Of a stretch of DNA of 64,000 nucleotides, positions 1 through 8,603 are shown piece by piece. The position numbers and the translations under genes were made by a program. Location of the stretch: the NCBI GenBank assembly GCA_902475545.1, contig CABRZP010000008.1:1-64000 (forward strand). The letters run 5' to 3'. Source of the stretch: an uncultured bacterium (GTDB taxonomy: Bacteria; Cyanobacteriota; Vampirovibrionia; Gastranaerophilales; Gastranaerophilaceae). Within the stretch, counting starts at the first letter, position 1, and each line of letters starts with the position of its first letter. The notes under the pieces were generated by a model, which searched no databases, was not told the origin of the DNA, and saw only the letters and a list, made by a program, of their open reading frames with translations.

Positions 1-42
1 TATTGGTAGCAGAGTACTCACTCCGACGAGGAGAAAGGGGTT

Positions 43-59
43 TCAGGGGAATCCCCTGA
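43..59. repeat. Short inverted repeat
   Basis: TCAGGGGA and TCCCCTGA face each other with a single base between them. It has no T-run and so is not an obvious terminator; it is probably a repetitive intergenic hairpin. Confidence 0.35.
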
Positions 60-173
60 TGACTCGAGCCATTGCATATAATACAATAAAGGTTCGACCT
101 CCACGAAGTGAGCAATAAATGTTATGCGAAACAATAACAGAAGCGAGTATTGTTTGAACGGTAAATATTTGAG

Positions 174-194
174 ACCCTGAAACAAGTTCAGGGT
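174..194. repeat. REP-like hairpin, copy 1
   Basis: An 8-bp perfect stem (ACCCTGAA / TTCAGGGT) closes the loop ACAAG. The reverse complement contains CTGAACTTGTTTCAG, which recurs at 51616-51630 after the HU gene in the opposite orientation. Shared stem and loop suggest a small dispersed palindromic repeat family. Confidence 0.45.
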
Positions 195-276
195 GACCCA
201 CAAGTGAGTTTACTCGCTTTAAGTTGAGCATTTACTATTTATTAGCGAACGTAGTGATGGGAGAGAGTTTCTTTGT

Positions 277-308
277 GCCACGTTTCTTTGCGGTCAAAGA
301 AATGTGGC
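277..308. repeat. Long stem hairpin
   Basis: A 14-bp stem with one G-T pair surrounds the loop CGGT, with TTTCTTTG facing CAAAGAAA. There is no poly-T tail after it, so it is not a standard terminator; it looks like an intergenic repeat or an RNA hairpin. Confidence 0.4.
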
Positions 309-465
309 GAAGAAAGAAAATTATCAGAAACTACGTTTCCGAACCTTCCTTTGATTTGCTTGTGTAAATAATAAATATTATGTTGATACTGTAACTAATG
401 TTTTTGGATGAAATTTTTCCGGTTTTCTTGAAAATCATTAATATAATTTATATCATTATTCTATT

Positions 466-2685
466 ATGTCAGATTTAGAAACATTTAAAGAAATAAAAGA
501 AATTTTAATCTCTCAGAAACATTCTGCGGAAGATATTGCTCTGGTCGAAAAAGCCTATAAGTTTGCTAAAAAACTCCATGACGGTCAGTTTAGAGTTTCA
601 GGAGAACCTTATATTATTCACCCTTGCGAAGTGGCCAAAATACTTGCAGGACTTGAAGTTGATACACATACTTTGATTGCAGCATTTCTGCATGATGTGC
701 TAGAAGATACTGATACTAAGCCTGAAACTATTGAAGAACTTTTCGGTAATGATGTCTTGAACCTTGTTCAAGGGGTTACAAAACTTGGTAAGTTGAAATT
801 TAAATCAAAAGAAGAGCGTCAGGCTGAAAATTTTAGACGATTATTTATTGCAATGGCTAATGATATTAGGGTAATCTTTTTGAAGCTGGCAGACAGACTC
901 CATAATATGAGAACTCTAAACTTTATGGAACCTGCAAAACAGAAAAAGATTGCTCAAGAAACAATTGATATTTTTGCACCTCTTGCTAATCGTTTAGGTA
1001 TCTATAAAATTAAAGCCGAACTTGAAGATTTATCACTTAAATATTTAGAACCTGAAAAATATTTCGAAATAGCTCAACTTGTTGCTCAAACAAAAGCTGA
1101 TAGAGAAGAAACTGTTAATGCATTAATTGATAAGATTGCACATGATGTAGAAAAGAGTGGTATTAATGCTCAGATTACAGGACGTGCAAAACATTATTAT
1201 AGTATTTATGCAAAGATGAAACGTCAAAATATTACATTCCATGATTTGTATGATATTACAGCGGTTCGTGTAATTGTTGACAGTGTTAAAGAGTGTTATG
1301 AAGTTTTAGGTTTGATACATTCTCAATTCAAACCTATTCCGGGCAGATTTAAAGATTATATCGCAATGCCAAAAGGTAATATGTACCAATCCCTTCATAC
1401 TTCTGTTATCGGGCCACGCTCTAAACCATTGGAAGTTCAAATTAGAACCTGGGAAATGCATCAGGTTGCAGAATATGGTATTGCTGCACATTGGAGATAT
1501 AAAGAAAAGGGCTCTCAAAAAGCTAATAATTCTTCGGATGTTAAATTCTCATGGATGCATAAATTGGTTGAATATGATAAAGATACTAAAAACGCCGAAG
1601 ATTATGTTAAAAGTGTAAAATTAGATTTGTTTTCAGACCAAGTTTTTGCGTTTACTCCTAACGGTGATGTCTTGGATTTACCTAAAGATGCAACCCCTGT
1701 AGATTTTTCTTATCGTATTCACTCGGATGTTGGTCATAAAACTGTCGGAGCTTTGATTAATGGTAGAATTGTGCCGTTAAGTACAAAATTAAATAATGGT
1801 GATATTGTTGAAATTTTAACCTCAAAAAATCCTGCTCCACGTCTTGATTGGCTGACTTTTGTAGTAACTAAGCAAGCATCGCAAAAGATTAAACAATGGT
1901 TTAAGAAAAATAACAGGGATGAACATGTTAACCTTGGCAGAACAAATCTTGAACATGAATTGACAAAAGCTGTATTTGACGAATATTTAAAACAAGGTGA
2001 ATTTGACAAAATTGCTAAGATGATGAATTATCAATCTGCTGAAGATTTGTTTGCAGCCCTTGGGTATGGTGAAACAACTTTAGCAAAAGTTGTTAATAAG
2101 TTAAAGAAACCTCAGGAAAAAAAGCCAGAAGACAGTTTTCACTCTTCAAATCGAAAGAGTTCACAAAAAGATATTATTGGTTTAGAAGGGCTATTGTATT
2201 CTTTTGCAAGATGCTGTTCTCCAATTCCGGGCGAACCTATTGTTGGTGTAGTTACAAGAGCAAAAGGAGTTACGGTTCACCGTGTAGATTGTAAAACGCT
2301 TGAAACTATTCCGCCTGAAAGGTTGATGGATATTCGATGGGCTGGAGTTAATACAAATAAAACTTATACAACAACTATTAGAATTGAAACTGCAGAAAAA
2401 TTAGGTCTGTTGAAAGATGTTATTGCCGCTGTTTCAGATAATAATGCAAATATTGTGAATGCAAATATTAAAACTAAAAATCACGTCGGTATTATTGAAA
2501 TGGGATTAGAACTTGATAATATTGAAACTCTTAAAAAAGTTATAATATGTGTTCAATCTTTACCGGATGTGTTTAGTGTCAAACGAGTTCAGACATCTGC
2601 AAATATTATTAAAAAATCTTCGGCAAGTAAGCCTAAAAAAGGTTTAAAAAACAAAAGAACACAGAAAAAAAGTGAAGGTAAATAA
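466..2685 (+). CDS. Bifunctional (p)ppGpp synthetase/hydrolase (Rel/SpoT)
   Basis: This cytoplasmic enzyme makes and degrades the stringent-response alarmone (p)ppGpp. At 739 residues it has the full Rel layout. An N-terminal HD hydrolase domain carries HDVLED at 76-81 and LADRLHNMRT at 141-150. The synthetase domain follows, with YYSIYAK near 244-250, RFKDYIA at 294-300 and EVQIRT at 323-328. A TGS domain lies at about 392-455, then a CCSPIPG segment and a C-terminal ACT domain. The RxKD form of the synthetase motif (RFKD) is typical of bifunctional Rel enzymes rather than synthetase-only RelA. No ribosome binding site precedes the ATG, and AT-rich -10-like sequence lies about 10-15 bases upstream, so the mRNA may be leaderless. 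The next gene follows after 17 bp. Confidence 0.95.
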   Translation: MSDLETFKEIKEILISQKHSAEDIALVEKAYKFAKKLHDGQFRVSGEPYIIHPCEVAKILAGLEVDTHTLIAAFLHDVLEDTDTKPETIEELFGNDVLNLVQGVTKLGKLKFKSKEERQAENFRRLFIAMANDIRVIFLKLADRLHNMRTLNFMEPAKQKKIAQETIDIFAPLANRLGIYKIKAELEDLSLKYLEPEKYFEIAQLVAQTKADREETVNALIDKIAHDVEKSGINAQITGRAKHYYSIYAKMKRQNITFHDLYDITAVRVIVDSVKECYEVLGLIHSQFKPIPGRFKDYIAMPKGNMYQSLHTSVIGPRSKPLEVQIRTWEMHQVAEYGIAAHWRYKEKGSQKANNSSDVKFSWMHKLVEYDKDTKNAEDYVKSVKLDLFSDQVFAFTPNGDVLDLPKDATPVDFSYRIHSDVGHKTVGALINGRIVPLSTKLNNGDIVEILTSKNPAPRLDWLTFVVTKQASQKIKQWFKKNNRDEHVNLGRTNLEHELTKAVFDEYLKQGEFDKIAKMMNYQSAEDLFAALGYGETTLAKVVNKLKKPQEKKPEDSFHSSNRKSSQKDIIGLEGLLYSFARCCSPIPGEPIVGVVTRAKGVTVHRVDCKTLETIPPERLMDIRWAGVNTNKTYTTTIRIETAEKLGLLKDVIAAVSDNNANIVNANIKTKNHVGIIEMGLELDNIETLKKVIICVQSLPDVFSVKRVQTSANIIKKSSASKPKKGLKNKRTQKKSEGK

Positions 2686-2702
2686 TTTAAGGAGTAAAAT
2701 TT

Positions 2703-3260
2703 ATGGCATTAGCGTTATCACCGGAAAATTTATTAAAGGGTTATTACTACTTGGCCTGGTTTGCAACAATAATATTTGTTATAAAATTGGGTATTTATGC
2801 TGTTGTCGGCGGTGGTAGTGAAGTTTTTGGTGATTTTAATACAGAAACAGATACAGATTGTTCATTTAATTTTCTATCAATACAATCAATATTGTCATTT
2901 ATGATGGGTTTTGGCTGGATGGGTTTTGCCGGTTTGAGGCAATTTGGTTTCAGCCAATTGATGAATTTTGGTGTTGCTTTTGCGGTAGGGCTGATTTTTA
3001 TGATTTTAAATGCATCATTAATGTTTGCTGTAAAAAAATTAGAAAAGAATGTTAAAAAAGATAAGGCGACTGCACTTAATCAAATTGGTAAAGCATATAC
3101 AAATTTTGCTCCTCGAGGTTTGGGGCAGATTGAAGTTGTTATAAACGGACAACTTTCAGTTGTTAATGCTTCAAATAAAACTGATGAACAAATTAATTCT
3201 TTTGATAGAGTTAAGGTCGTAGAAGTTAGCGGTGATATGCTATATATAGAAAAGGTTTAA
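2703..3260 (+). CDS. NfeD/YuaF-like membrane protein (flotillin partner)
   Basis: This 185-residue inner-membrane protein has three predicted membrane segments (about 15-36, 57-78 and 87-112). The second contains FGWMGFAGL, resembling the FGW-GxA stretch of YuaF/DUF1449 proteins. The C-terminal part (about 126-185) looks like a small beta-rich OB fold, as in NfeD proteins. In Bacillus, YuaF-type proteins are encoded beside flotillins and act with them in membrane organisation; here an SPFH protein follows 37 bp downstream, which supports the assignment. The start is preceded by AAGGAG at normal spacing. Assignment rests on topology, the FGW motif and context. Confidence 0.7.
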   Translation: MALALSPENLLKGYYYLAWFATIIFVIKLGIYAVVGGGSEVFGDFNTETDTDCSFNFLSIQSILSFMMGFGWMGFAGLRQFGFSQLMNFGVAFAVGLIFMILNASLMFAVKKLEKNVKKDKATALNQIGKAYTNFAPRGLGQIEVVINGQLSVVNASNKTDEQINSFDRVKVVEVSGDMLYIEKV

Positions 3261-3297
3261 AAGTAATACATTCAGGTACAAAAAGAAGGAGAGAAAA

Positions 3298-4716
3298 ATG
3301 TTTGGATTAGTTATTACAGCGGCATTAGTTCTGGTTGCAGCATTTATGTTTATTGCAAATCAGTATAAAAGATGTCCGTCAAACAAAATTATTGTAGTTT
3401 ATGGTAAAACAGGTGGTGAAAGAACTGCAAAATGTGTACATGGTGGTGGTACTTTTATTATCCCGTTAATTCAGGATTATGGGGTTCTTTCATTAGAACC
3501 TATGACAACTGATATTGATTTAAAGGGTGCACTTTCTAAAGGTAATATTCGTGTTGCAGTACCATCTACATTTACATTTGGTATTTCAACCGAACCAAGA
3601 ATTATGATTAATGCAGCTGAACGTTTGTTAGGCTTGTCAAAAGCTGATGTAATTACTCAAGCAAGTGATATTATTTTAGGTCAATTACGTCTTGCTATTG
3701 CAACATTAACAATTGAAGAAATCAATCAGGATAGAGAAAAATTCTTAGAACAAATTAATGCTAACGTAAATACTGAGTTGAATAAAATCGGTCTTGAAAT
3801 TATTAACGTAAACATTAAAGATATCACTGATGAATCAGGTTATATTGATGCAATCGGTAAAAAAGCAGCAGCAGAAGCAATTAACAAAGCAAAAGTTGAA
3901 GTAGCACAACAAGAAAAACTTGGTGCGGTTGGTGAAGCTTCAGCAAATAAAGAAAAAGAAGTTCAAGTAGCAGAACAAACAGCTCAAACTTTCATTGGTA
4001 AAACTAATGCAGAAAGAGAACAACGTATTAAAACAGCTGAACTTGAAGCTCAAGCAGTTGAAGGTGAAAATATTTCAAAAGCAAATATTGCAGAATACAA
4101 TGCAACACTTGCAGTTAAACAGGCAAGTGCATTTAAAGAAGGTGAAGTTGCTAAAGCAAATGCTCAACGTGATGTATTGTTAGCTCAAAAAGAACAAGAA
4201 GAAGCTAAACTTAAAAAAGAAGAACTTGCAAGACAAGAAGTTGAAAAACTTAAAATCCAAGTTCAAGCAGATGCAGAAGCTGAAAGAGCAAGAAGAATTG
4301 CACTCGGTGAAGCTGATGCTATCAAGGCTAAATACTTTGCAGAAGCAGAAGGTGTTAAGGCTGTCTTAGAAGCTAAAGCTAAAGGTTATGAAGATTTGGT
4401 TAAAATTTCTAATAACAGACCTGAAATCGCAACAAGCTTCTTGATGATTGAAAAAATTGAAAAAATTGTTGAAAAACAAGTTGATGCAATTAAAAATATT
4501 AAATTTGATAAAATTACAGTTTGGGATGGCGGAACAGGTTCTGCTAACGGCTCAACTACTGCAAATTTCATGAAAGATTTAATTAAAGCTCTTCCTGCAA
4601 TGCACGATTTAGCAGGTCAGGCAGGAATTGAACTTCCTCAAATTTTAGGTAAAGTTGATAATGGTATTGAAGAAGCAAAAGTTGTTTCTCCTGCTGATAA
4701 AAAATCAACAAAATAA
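3298..4716 (+). CDS. Flotillin-like SPFH/band-7 protein
   Basis: At 472 residues the protein has the flotillin layout: one N-terminal membrane anchor (about 2-20), an SPFH domain (about 25-190), and a long Ala/Glu/Lys-rich coiled coil (about 190-370) with many EA and AE repeats. The C-terminal part is short and mixed. Flotillins oligomerise at the cytoplasmic membrane and organise fluid microdomains. A strong AGAAGGAGAG ribosome binding site precedes the ATG. It is very probably co-transcribed with the NfeD-like gene before it and ends at a clear terminator. Confidence 0.88.
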   Translation: MFGLVITAALVLVAAFMFIANQYKRCPSNKIIVVYGKTGGERTAKCVHGGGTFIIPLIQDYGVLSLEPMTTDIDLKGALSKGNIRVAVPSTFTFGISTEPRIMINAAERLLGLSKADVITQASDIILGQLRLAIATLTIEEINQDREKFLEQINANVNTELNKIGLEIINVNIKDITDESGYIDAIGKKAAAEAINKAKVEVAQQEKLGAVGEASANKEKEVQVAEQTAQTFIGKTNAEREQRIKTAELEAQAVEGENISKANIAEYNATLAVKQASAFKEGEVAKANAQRDVLLAQKEQEEAKLKKEELARQEVEKLKIQVQADAEAERARRIALGEADAIKAKYFAEAEGVKAVLEAKAKGYEDLVKISNNRPEIATSFLMIEKIEKIVEKQVDAIKNIKFDKITVWDGGTGSANGSTTANFMKDLIKALPAMHDLAGQAGIELPQILGKVDNGIEEAKVVSPADKKSTK

Positions 4717-4741
4717 TATCTTGAAATTTTAGAATTATTTT

Positions 4742-4776
4742 AAAAAGGTGTTTCAAACTAGAAACACCTTTTTTTC
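4742..4776 (+). terminator. Intrinsic terminator after the flotillin gene
   Basis: The 10-bp stem AAGGTGTTTC/GAAACACCTT (4745-4754 and 4761-4770) with loop AAACTA is followed by a T-run. It ends the spoT-flotillin transcription unit. Confidence 0.85.
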
Positions 4777-4790
4777 TTCTGTTTGTATCT

Positions 4791-4818
4791 TTTCAAATTT
4801 ATGTATTTGATGTATAAT
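4791..4818 (+). promoter_or_regulatory. Sigma-70-type promoter of the nfnA-etf operon
   Basis: TTTCAA at 4791-4796 and TATAAT at 4813-4818 are separated by 16 bp, 33 bp before the ATG of the first gene. It directly follows the upstream terminator. Confidence 0.6.
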
Positions 4819-4851
4819 CTGGTTGTAAGATTATAATACAAGGAGAAATCC

Positions 4852-5694
4852 ATGGGATATAAAATTTTATCCAAAAAAGAAATATGTCCTAACCAATATG
4901 AAATTACTATTGATGCCCCTTACGTTGTTCGTAATGCTCAGGCTGGTCAATTTATAATATTTAGGGTAGAAGAAGAAGGTGAAAGAGTACCTTTAACTAT
5001 TGCAGATGTTAATAAGGAAAAAGGTGAATTAACATTAGTATTTATGGCTGTTGGTTATTCTACCAAAAAACTTGCCCAATTGAATGTAGGTGATGAGTTG
5101 GTAGATTTAGTCGGCCCATTAGGAAAACCTACCCATATTAAAAATTACGGAACTGCCGTTTGTGTAGCAGGTGGTTATGGTGCAGCTCCTTGTTATTTAA
5201 TTTCAAAAGCTTTAAAAGATGCCGGTAATAAGGTTTATATGATTGCCGGAGCCAGAACAAAAGATTTGTTATTCTGGGAAGATAAAATGAAAGAAGCATG
5301 TACTGAATTGTATTTAACAACCGATGATGGATCATACGGTATTAAAGGTTTTGGTACGGCTGTACTTCAAGATATTATTGATAGAGAAAAAGTTGATTAT
5401 GTGATTGCGGTTGGTCCAATGCCAATGATGCGTGCAGTTGCAGATTTGACACGAGATAAGGGAATTTATACAGAAGCAAGTATGAATCCTATTATGGTCG
5501 ATGGAACCGGTATGTGTGGAGCGTGCAGGGTTACTGTCGGCGGAGAAACAAAGTTTGCGTGTGTAGACGGGCCAGATTTTGATGCTCATAAGATTGATTT
5601 TGATGAGGTTATCAATAGAACTCGTATTTATAAAGATCAAGAACGTAAACGCAGTGAAAATTGTAATTTATTAAAACAAGCAGAAAGGGTATAA
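4852..5694 (+). CDS. NfnA/SudB-like ferredoxin-NAD(P) reductase subunit
   Basis: This 280-residue flavoprotein belongs to the family of the dihydroorotate dehydrogenase electron-transfer subunit and NfnA. It should pass electrons between NAD(P)H, FAD and a 2Fe-2S cluster. The FAD-binding RVPLTI lies at 45-50, a GPLG turn at 88-91 and the nucleotide-binding CVAGGYGAAP at 104-113. The cluster site near the C-terminus carries Cys222, Cys225 and Cys237 in GMCGACR...ACVDGPDFD. NfnA is normally followed by NfnB (gltA-like); here that gene is absent, and a tiny Cys protein plus EtfB/EtfA follow. This suggests an electron-transfer complex different from standard Nfn. The start has an AAGGAG site. Confidence 0.85.
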   Translation: MGYKILSKKEICPNQYEITIDAPYVVRNAQAGQFIIFRVEEEGERVPLTIADVNKEKGELTLVFMAVGYSTKKLAQLNVGDELVDLVGPLGKPTHIKNYGTAVCVAGGYGAAPCYLISKALKDAGNKVYMIAGARTKDLLFWEDKMKEACTELYLTTDDGSYGIKGFGTAVLQDIIDREKVDYVIAVGPMPMMRAVADLTRDKGIYTEASMNPIMVDGTGMCGACRVTVGGETKFACVDGPDFDAHKIDFDEVINRTRIYKDQERKRSENCNLLKQAERV

Positions 5695-5705
5695 GAGAAA
5701 ATAAT

Positions 5706-5891
5706 ATGGCAAGAAATGAGATTCCGGCATGTCCACTAATAAGTATAGGTTCTGGTATTGATATGGTTTGTTCTCAAACCAGATGTGCGTGGTATGTGCC
5801 AAGTGTTCAAAAATGTTCAATGTATTTATTAGCGTATAATGCTTTATTAGAAGCTAATGAAAAACAAAGAGCAAAGAAAGCTAAAAGTTAA
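5706..5891 (+). CDS. Small four-cysteine protein between nfnA and etfB
   Basis: I do not recognise this 61-residue protein. It has four cysteines (9, 22, 27 and 37) in a C-x12-C-x4-C-x9-C pattern, an aromatic CAWYVP segment and a lysine-rich helical C-terminus. It begins 11 bp after the NfnA-like gene and ends 3 bp before etfB, so it is certainly co-transcribed. The cysteine pattern and the redox neighbours suggest a metal or iron-sulfur binding subunit or adaptor of the Etf/Nfn-like complex; that is inference. It is too short to be a normal ferredoxin. Confidence 0.75.
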   Translation: MARNEIPACPLISIGSGIDMVCSQTRCAWYVPSVQKCSMYLLAYNALLEANEKQRAKKAKS

Positions 5892-5894
5892 CTT

Positions 5895-6686
5895 ATGATA
5901 AAAATTGCGTTATGCATAAAACAAGTTCCTGATACTACAGATATTAAGTGGACGGAACATAATACAATACAGCGGGAAGGGGTTGAAAGTATAATCAATC
6001 CTTTTGACGTATATGCTGCAGAATTTGCATTGAAATTAAAATCAGAAATTAAAGATGCAAGTATAACTGTTTTTACTATGGGACCGGCTCAGGCAGAAGG
6101 TATGCTGAAAAAAATGCTTTCTATAGGGTGCGATGAAGCAGTTCTTGTTTCTGATAAAAAATTTGCAGGTGCAGATACTTATGCTACCGGACTTACTCTG
6201 TCAAGGGCAATAAGAACGGTTTTGCCAGATTTTGATTTGATAATTTGCGGTCAATTTGCTGTCGATGGGGACACCGCTCAAACAGGACCGAATATTGCAT
6301 CTTTTTTAGATATTCCGCAGGTTACTTATGTAAAAGATTATATTTCTTATTTAGATAATAGTCTTATACTGTCAAGAGAAATGGAAGATGGTATAGAAAA
6401 AGTTAAAGTTTCATTTCCTTCTCTTGTTTGCGTTTTACAGAATGATTTTGAACCTCGCAGACCTTTAATAAACGGTATTATTACTGCCTCAAGGAAGCAA
6501 ATAAGAGTTTGTTCTATGGAGGATATAGGGTTAACTCCTGATAAAGTTGGCTTAAAAGGTTCTCCAACTTACGTAAGTAAAGCATTTCGTAATGTTACTG
6601 CACATAATGCTCAAAAATTTAAATTAAATACAGAAGATAGTGTTGATTTATTAAGACAAAGATTAGAACAACTTTCAGTTAAATAG
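5895..6686 (+). CDS. etfB: Electron transfer flavoprotein beta subunit
   Basis: At 263 residues it has the usual EtfB length and the features IALCIKQVPDT at the N-terminus and the nucleotide-binding stretch DLIICGQFAVDGDTAQTGPNIASFL. EtfB pairs with EtfA and carries AMP, or a second FAD in bifurcating Etfs. The start lies 3 bp after the small Cys gene, implying translational coupling. No acyl-CoA dehydrogenase is nearby; instead the operon opens with an NfnA-like reductase, so the electron donor or acceptor is probably NAD(P)H or ferredoxin linked. Whether the Etf bifurcates cannot be settled from the motifs seen. Confidence 0.92.
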   Translation: MIKIALCIKQVPDTTDIKWTEHNTIQREGVESIINPFDVYAAEFALKLKSEIKDASITVFTMGPAQAEGMLKKMLSIGCDEAVLVSDKKFAGADTYATGLTLSRAIRTVLPDFDLIICGQFAVDGDTAQTGPNIASFLDIPQVTYVKDYISYLDNSLILSREMEDGIEKVKVSFPSLVCVLQNDFEPRRPLINGIITASRKQIRVCSMEDIGLTPDKVGLKGSPTYVSKAFRNVTAHNAQKFKLNTEDSVDLLRQRLEQLSVK

Positions 6687-6702
6687 TAAAGGGGTATTGG
6701 TT

Positions 6703-7704
6703 ATGCCTTATAATGAAAATTCAGGGATATTAATATATGCACAGTTAACAAGAGAAGAATATATTCATACTGTGTTTTTTGAATTGCTGGATAAGGCTAA
6801 AGAATTATCCGTAAAGCTTGGCGGAGTTGATGTAAATGCGGTTCTTATATCTCGTAGCGGTTTAATTGATTCATTTAAGGAATCTTTTCAAAATATGGGT
6901 GTAAGTAATGTTTATTATTTTGAAGATGATAATTTGACTAATTATTCAACTGAATATTATTCAAAGTTAATTGTTGATTTGGTTGGAGTTATAAAACCGG
7001 AAATTTTATTAATAGGAGCAACAAATCAAGGAAGAGATTTAGCTCCAAGAATAGCCGCTTCTTTAGGTACAGGATTAACTGCAGATTGTATTGATTTAGA
7101 CATTAATGAAAAGGGGCAGCTTGCGGCAACTCGTCCGACTTTTGGCGGGCAATTGATGGCTACTATTTTATGTAAAAATTACCCGCAAATGGCAACTGTC
7201 AGACCTAATGTGTTTAAAGTGTATTCTGTAGATGATAGAGTTGATACAAAGTTTGTTTCATGTCCTGTAAATATTTCATATTTGAAAAATCGTGTAGAAT
7301 TATTAGAATTTAAAAAGACAGTGGAAACATTAATTAATGATTTAGATTCTGCAGAAATAATTGTAGCAGGAGGCAAGGGGTTAAAGAATCAAAAAGGATT
7401 TGAATTGTTGAAACGCTTTGCAGATTCTATTGGTGGTACTGTTGCGGCTACACGAGGGGCTGTAGAGATGGGATTAGCTTCTTCAAGTATTCAAGTGGGA
7501 CAAACTGGTAAAACTGTACATCCAAAAGTTTATATAGCCTGTGGTATTTCAGGTGCAGTTCAGCATACCGTAGGAATGACCGGTTCAGAGCATATTATTG
7601 CTATAAACAATGATGAAAATGCTCCAATATTTGAAATCGCTGATACCGGTATTGTTGGTGATTTTTTTGAAATAGTTCCAAAATATTTAGAAACAAACAT
7701 ATAA
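6703..7704 (+). CDS. etfA: Electron transfer flavoprotein alpha subunit
   Basis: The C-terminal FAD domain is clear: GGTVAATRGAVEMGLASSS, then VGQTGKTVHPKVYIACGISGAVQH and NNDENAPIFEIADTGIVGD. The family usually has SR in the SRxxVD motif; here it is TRGAVE. The middle part has GATNQGRDLAPRIAASLGTGLTADC, also typical. I start it at the ATG at 6703, eight bases after GGGG, rather than at the TTG two codons earlier; this gives 333 residues. It closes the operon. A promoter for the next gene lies just after the stop. Confidence 0.92.
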   Translation: MPYNENSGILIYAQLTREEYIHTVFFELLDKAKELSVKLGGVDVNAVLISRSGLIDSFKESFQNMGVSNVYYFEDDNLTNYSTEYYSKLIVDLVGVIKPEILLIGATNQGRDLAPRIAASLGTGLTADCIDLDINEKGQLAATRPTFGGQLMATILCKNYPQMATVRPNVFKVYSVDDRVDTKFVSCPVNISYLKNRVELLEFKKTVETLINDLDSAEIIVAGGKGLKNQKGFELLKRFADSIGGTVAATRGAVEMGLASSSIQVGQTGKTVHPKVYIACGISGAVQHTVGMTGSEHIIAINNDENAPIFEIADTGIVGDFFEIVPKYLETNI

Positions 7705-7706
7705 CC

Positions 7707-7735
7707 TTTACTTATTTCAAAAAAAATGTTATAAT
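7707..7735 (+). promoter_or_regulatory. Promoter of the 241-residue hypothetical gene
   Basis: TTTACT (7707-7712) and an extended -10, TGTTATAAT (7727-7735), are separated by 17 bp. The leader that follows contains a small TCCTT/AAGGA hairpin (7777-7791) that could pair with the ribosome binding site AAGGA. Confidence 0.6.
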
Positions 7736-7801
7736 AACCAGTGTCCTAGCCATAAGAATTGAGTAAAAGAAAGTTGTCCTTGAAGAAAGGATAATTTTTA
7801 A

Positions 7802-8527
7802 ATGGGTAAAAAATCAAAAAAATATCCGGAATATTCTACAGGTAGTATTTCGGTCAATGGTAATACTGTTGCAACAACAAAACGAGATAAAGATAATAAT
7901 GTTGTAAGTTCCAGTTATAATATGTCAGCAACAGAGAAAAAAATCTATGACTCTATTCAAAAAAATATGTATTCTTCTTTAAGTAATTTATTTAATATTA
8001 CTGATCAAAATAGGCAAGAATGGAATAACCAGCTTGAGGCTATTAAGACCAAAGGTATGGAGCAAATTGATAGTATATATAAACCTATTGAAACTAATTT
8101 GAAAAATGATATAGCTTCAAGGTTTGGTAATTTCGACAATTCAGTATTTATGGATAATCTAAATACTATTACTGATAAAAAAGCAAAAGCGGTATCTGAT
8201 TTAAGTAATAATTTGGTATCTGTACAGAGCCAACTATATAATGAAGAATTGTCTAATAGAATTAGTACTCTTTCATTCTTGAATAATTTAAATTCAGTAA
8301 TGAATAATAATATTCTTAATTTCACAAATGCTGCAATGTCAAATTCTTCATCAGGTAATAGTTATAATAATGCTGCATATAATGCTAATAGTTCTTCCGG
8401 CGGGTTTTTAAATGGTGCATCAAGCTTGGCAAATACATTCTTAACAGGTGCAACAGCTCTTTCTACAGGTGCGAATGCTGCGACCACTGGTATTGCTGCT
8501 ATTGGTGCTTTAAAAAGTCTATTTTAA
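7802..8527 (+). CDS. Hypothetical Asn/Ser-rich protein with hydrophobic Gly/Ala tail
   Basis: I do not recognise this 241-residue protein. It starts with a basic stretch (MGKKSKKYP). A long helical middle (about 40-165) includes IDSIYKPIETNLKNDIASRFG. A low-complexity Asn/Ser/Ala linker (about 175-205) leads to a Gly/Ala/Thr-rich hydrophobic tail that resembles a membrane-active segment. There is no signal peptide. The layout recalls phage tail, pilot or other structural proteins, but no phage genes surround it. It stands alone under its own promoter. Function unknown. Confidence 0.75.
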   Translation: MGKKSKKYPEYSTGSISVNGNTVATTKRDKDNNVVSSSYNMSATEKKIYDSIQKNMYSSLSNLFNITDQNRQEWNNQLEAIKTKGMEQIDSIYKPIETNLKNDIASRFGNFDNSVFMDNLNTITDKKAKAVSDLSNNLVSVQSQLYNEELSNRISTLSFLNNLNSVMNNNILNFTNAAMSNSSSGNSYNNAAYNANSSSGGFLNGASSLANTFLTGATALSTGANAATTGIAAIGALKSLF

Positions 8528-8560
8528 AATATGTTAAATTTTTATTTTTAAAATAGCAAT

Positions 8561-8603
8561 AAAATCTACTTGTGTGTTTTCATTAATACATAGGTAGATT
8601 TTT
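8561..8603 (+). promoter_or_regulatory. Hairpin ending at the start codon of the M16 gene
   Basis: AAAATCTAC (8561-8569) can pair with GTAGATTTT (8594-8602), closing a 24-base loop. The right arm with its T-run ends directly before the ATG at 8604, and the weak ribosome binding region (AGG at 8592-8594) touches the stem. It may serve as terminator of the upstream gene and as a lid on the start of the next one. Confidence 0.4.

Larger units (their letters stand above)
1..465. other. Gene-free leader region with several hairpins
   Basis: No convincing gene is visible here; the open frames are short and lack ribosome binding sites. The stretch holds three inverted repeats: positions 43-59 (TCAGGGG/CCCCTGA), 174-194 (ACCCTGAA, 5-base loop, TTCAGGGT) and 277-308 (14-bp stem around TTTCTTTG-CGGT-CAAAGAAA). 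It looks less AT-rich than the genes that follow. It is probably intergenic repeat sequence, possibly the tail of a longer intergenic region left of the window. Confidence 0.5.

Noticed and set aside
18..231. Minus-strand frames of about 60 codons in the leader region
   Set aside because: They overlap one another and hairpin repeats, have no ribosome site and no sensible composition.
7802..8527. Prophage origin of the 241-residue gene
   Set aside because: The protein has a structural-protein look, but no integrase, terminase, capsid or lysis gene is nearby and base composition matches the surroundings.
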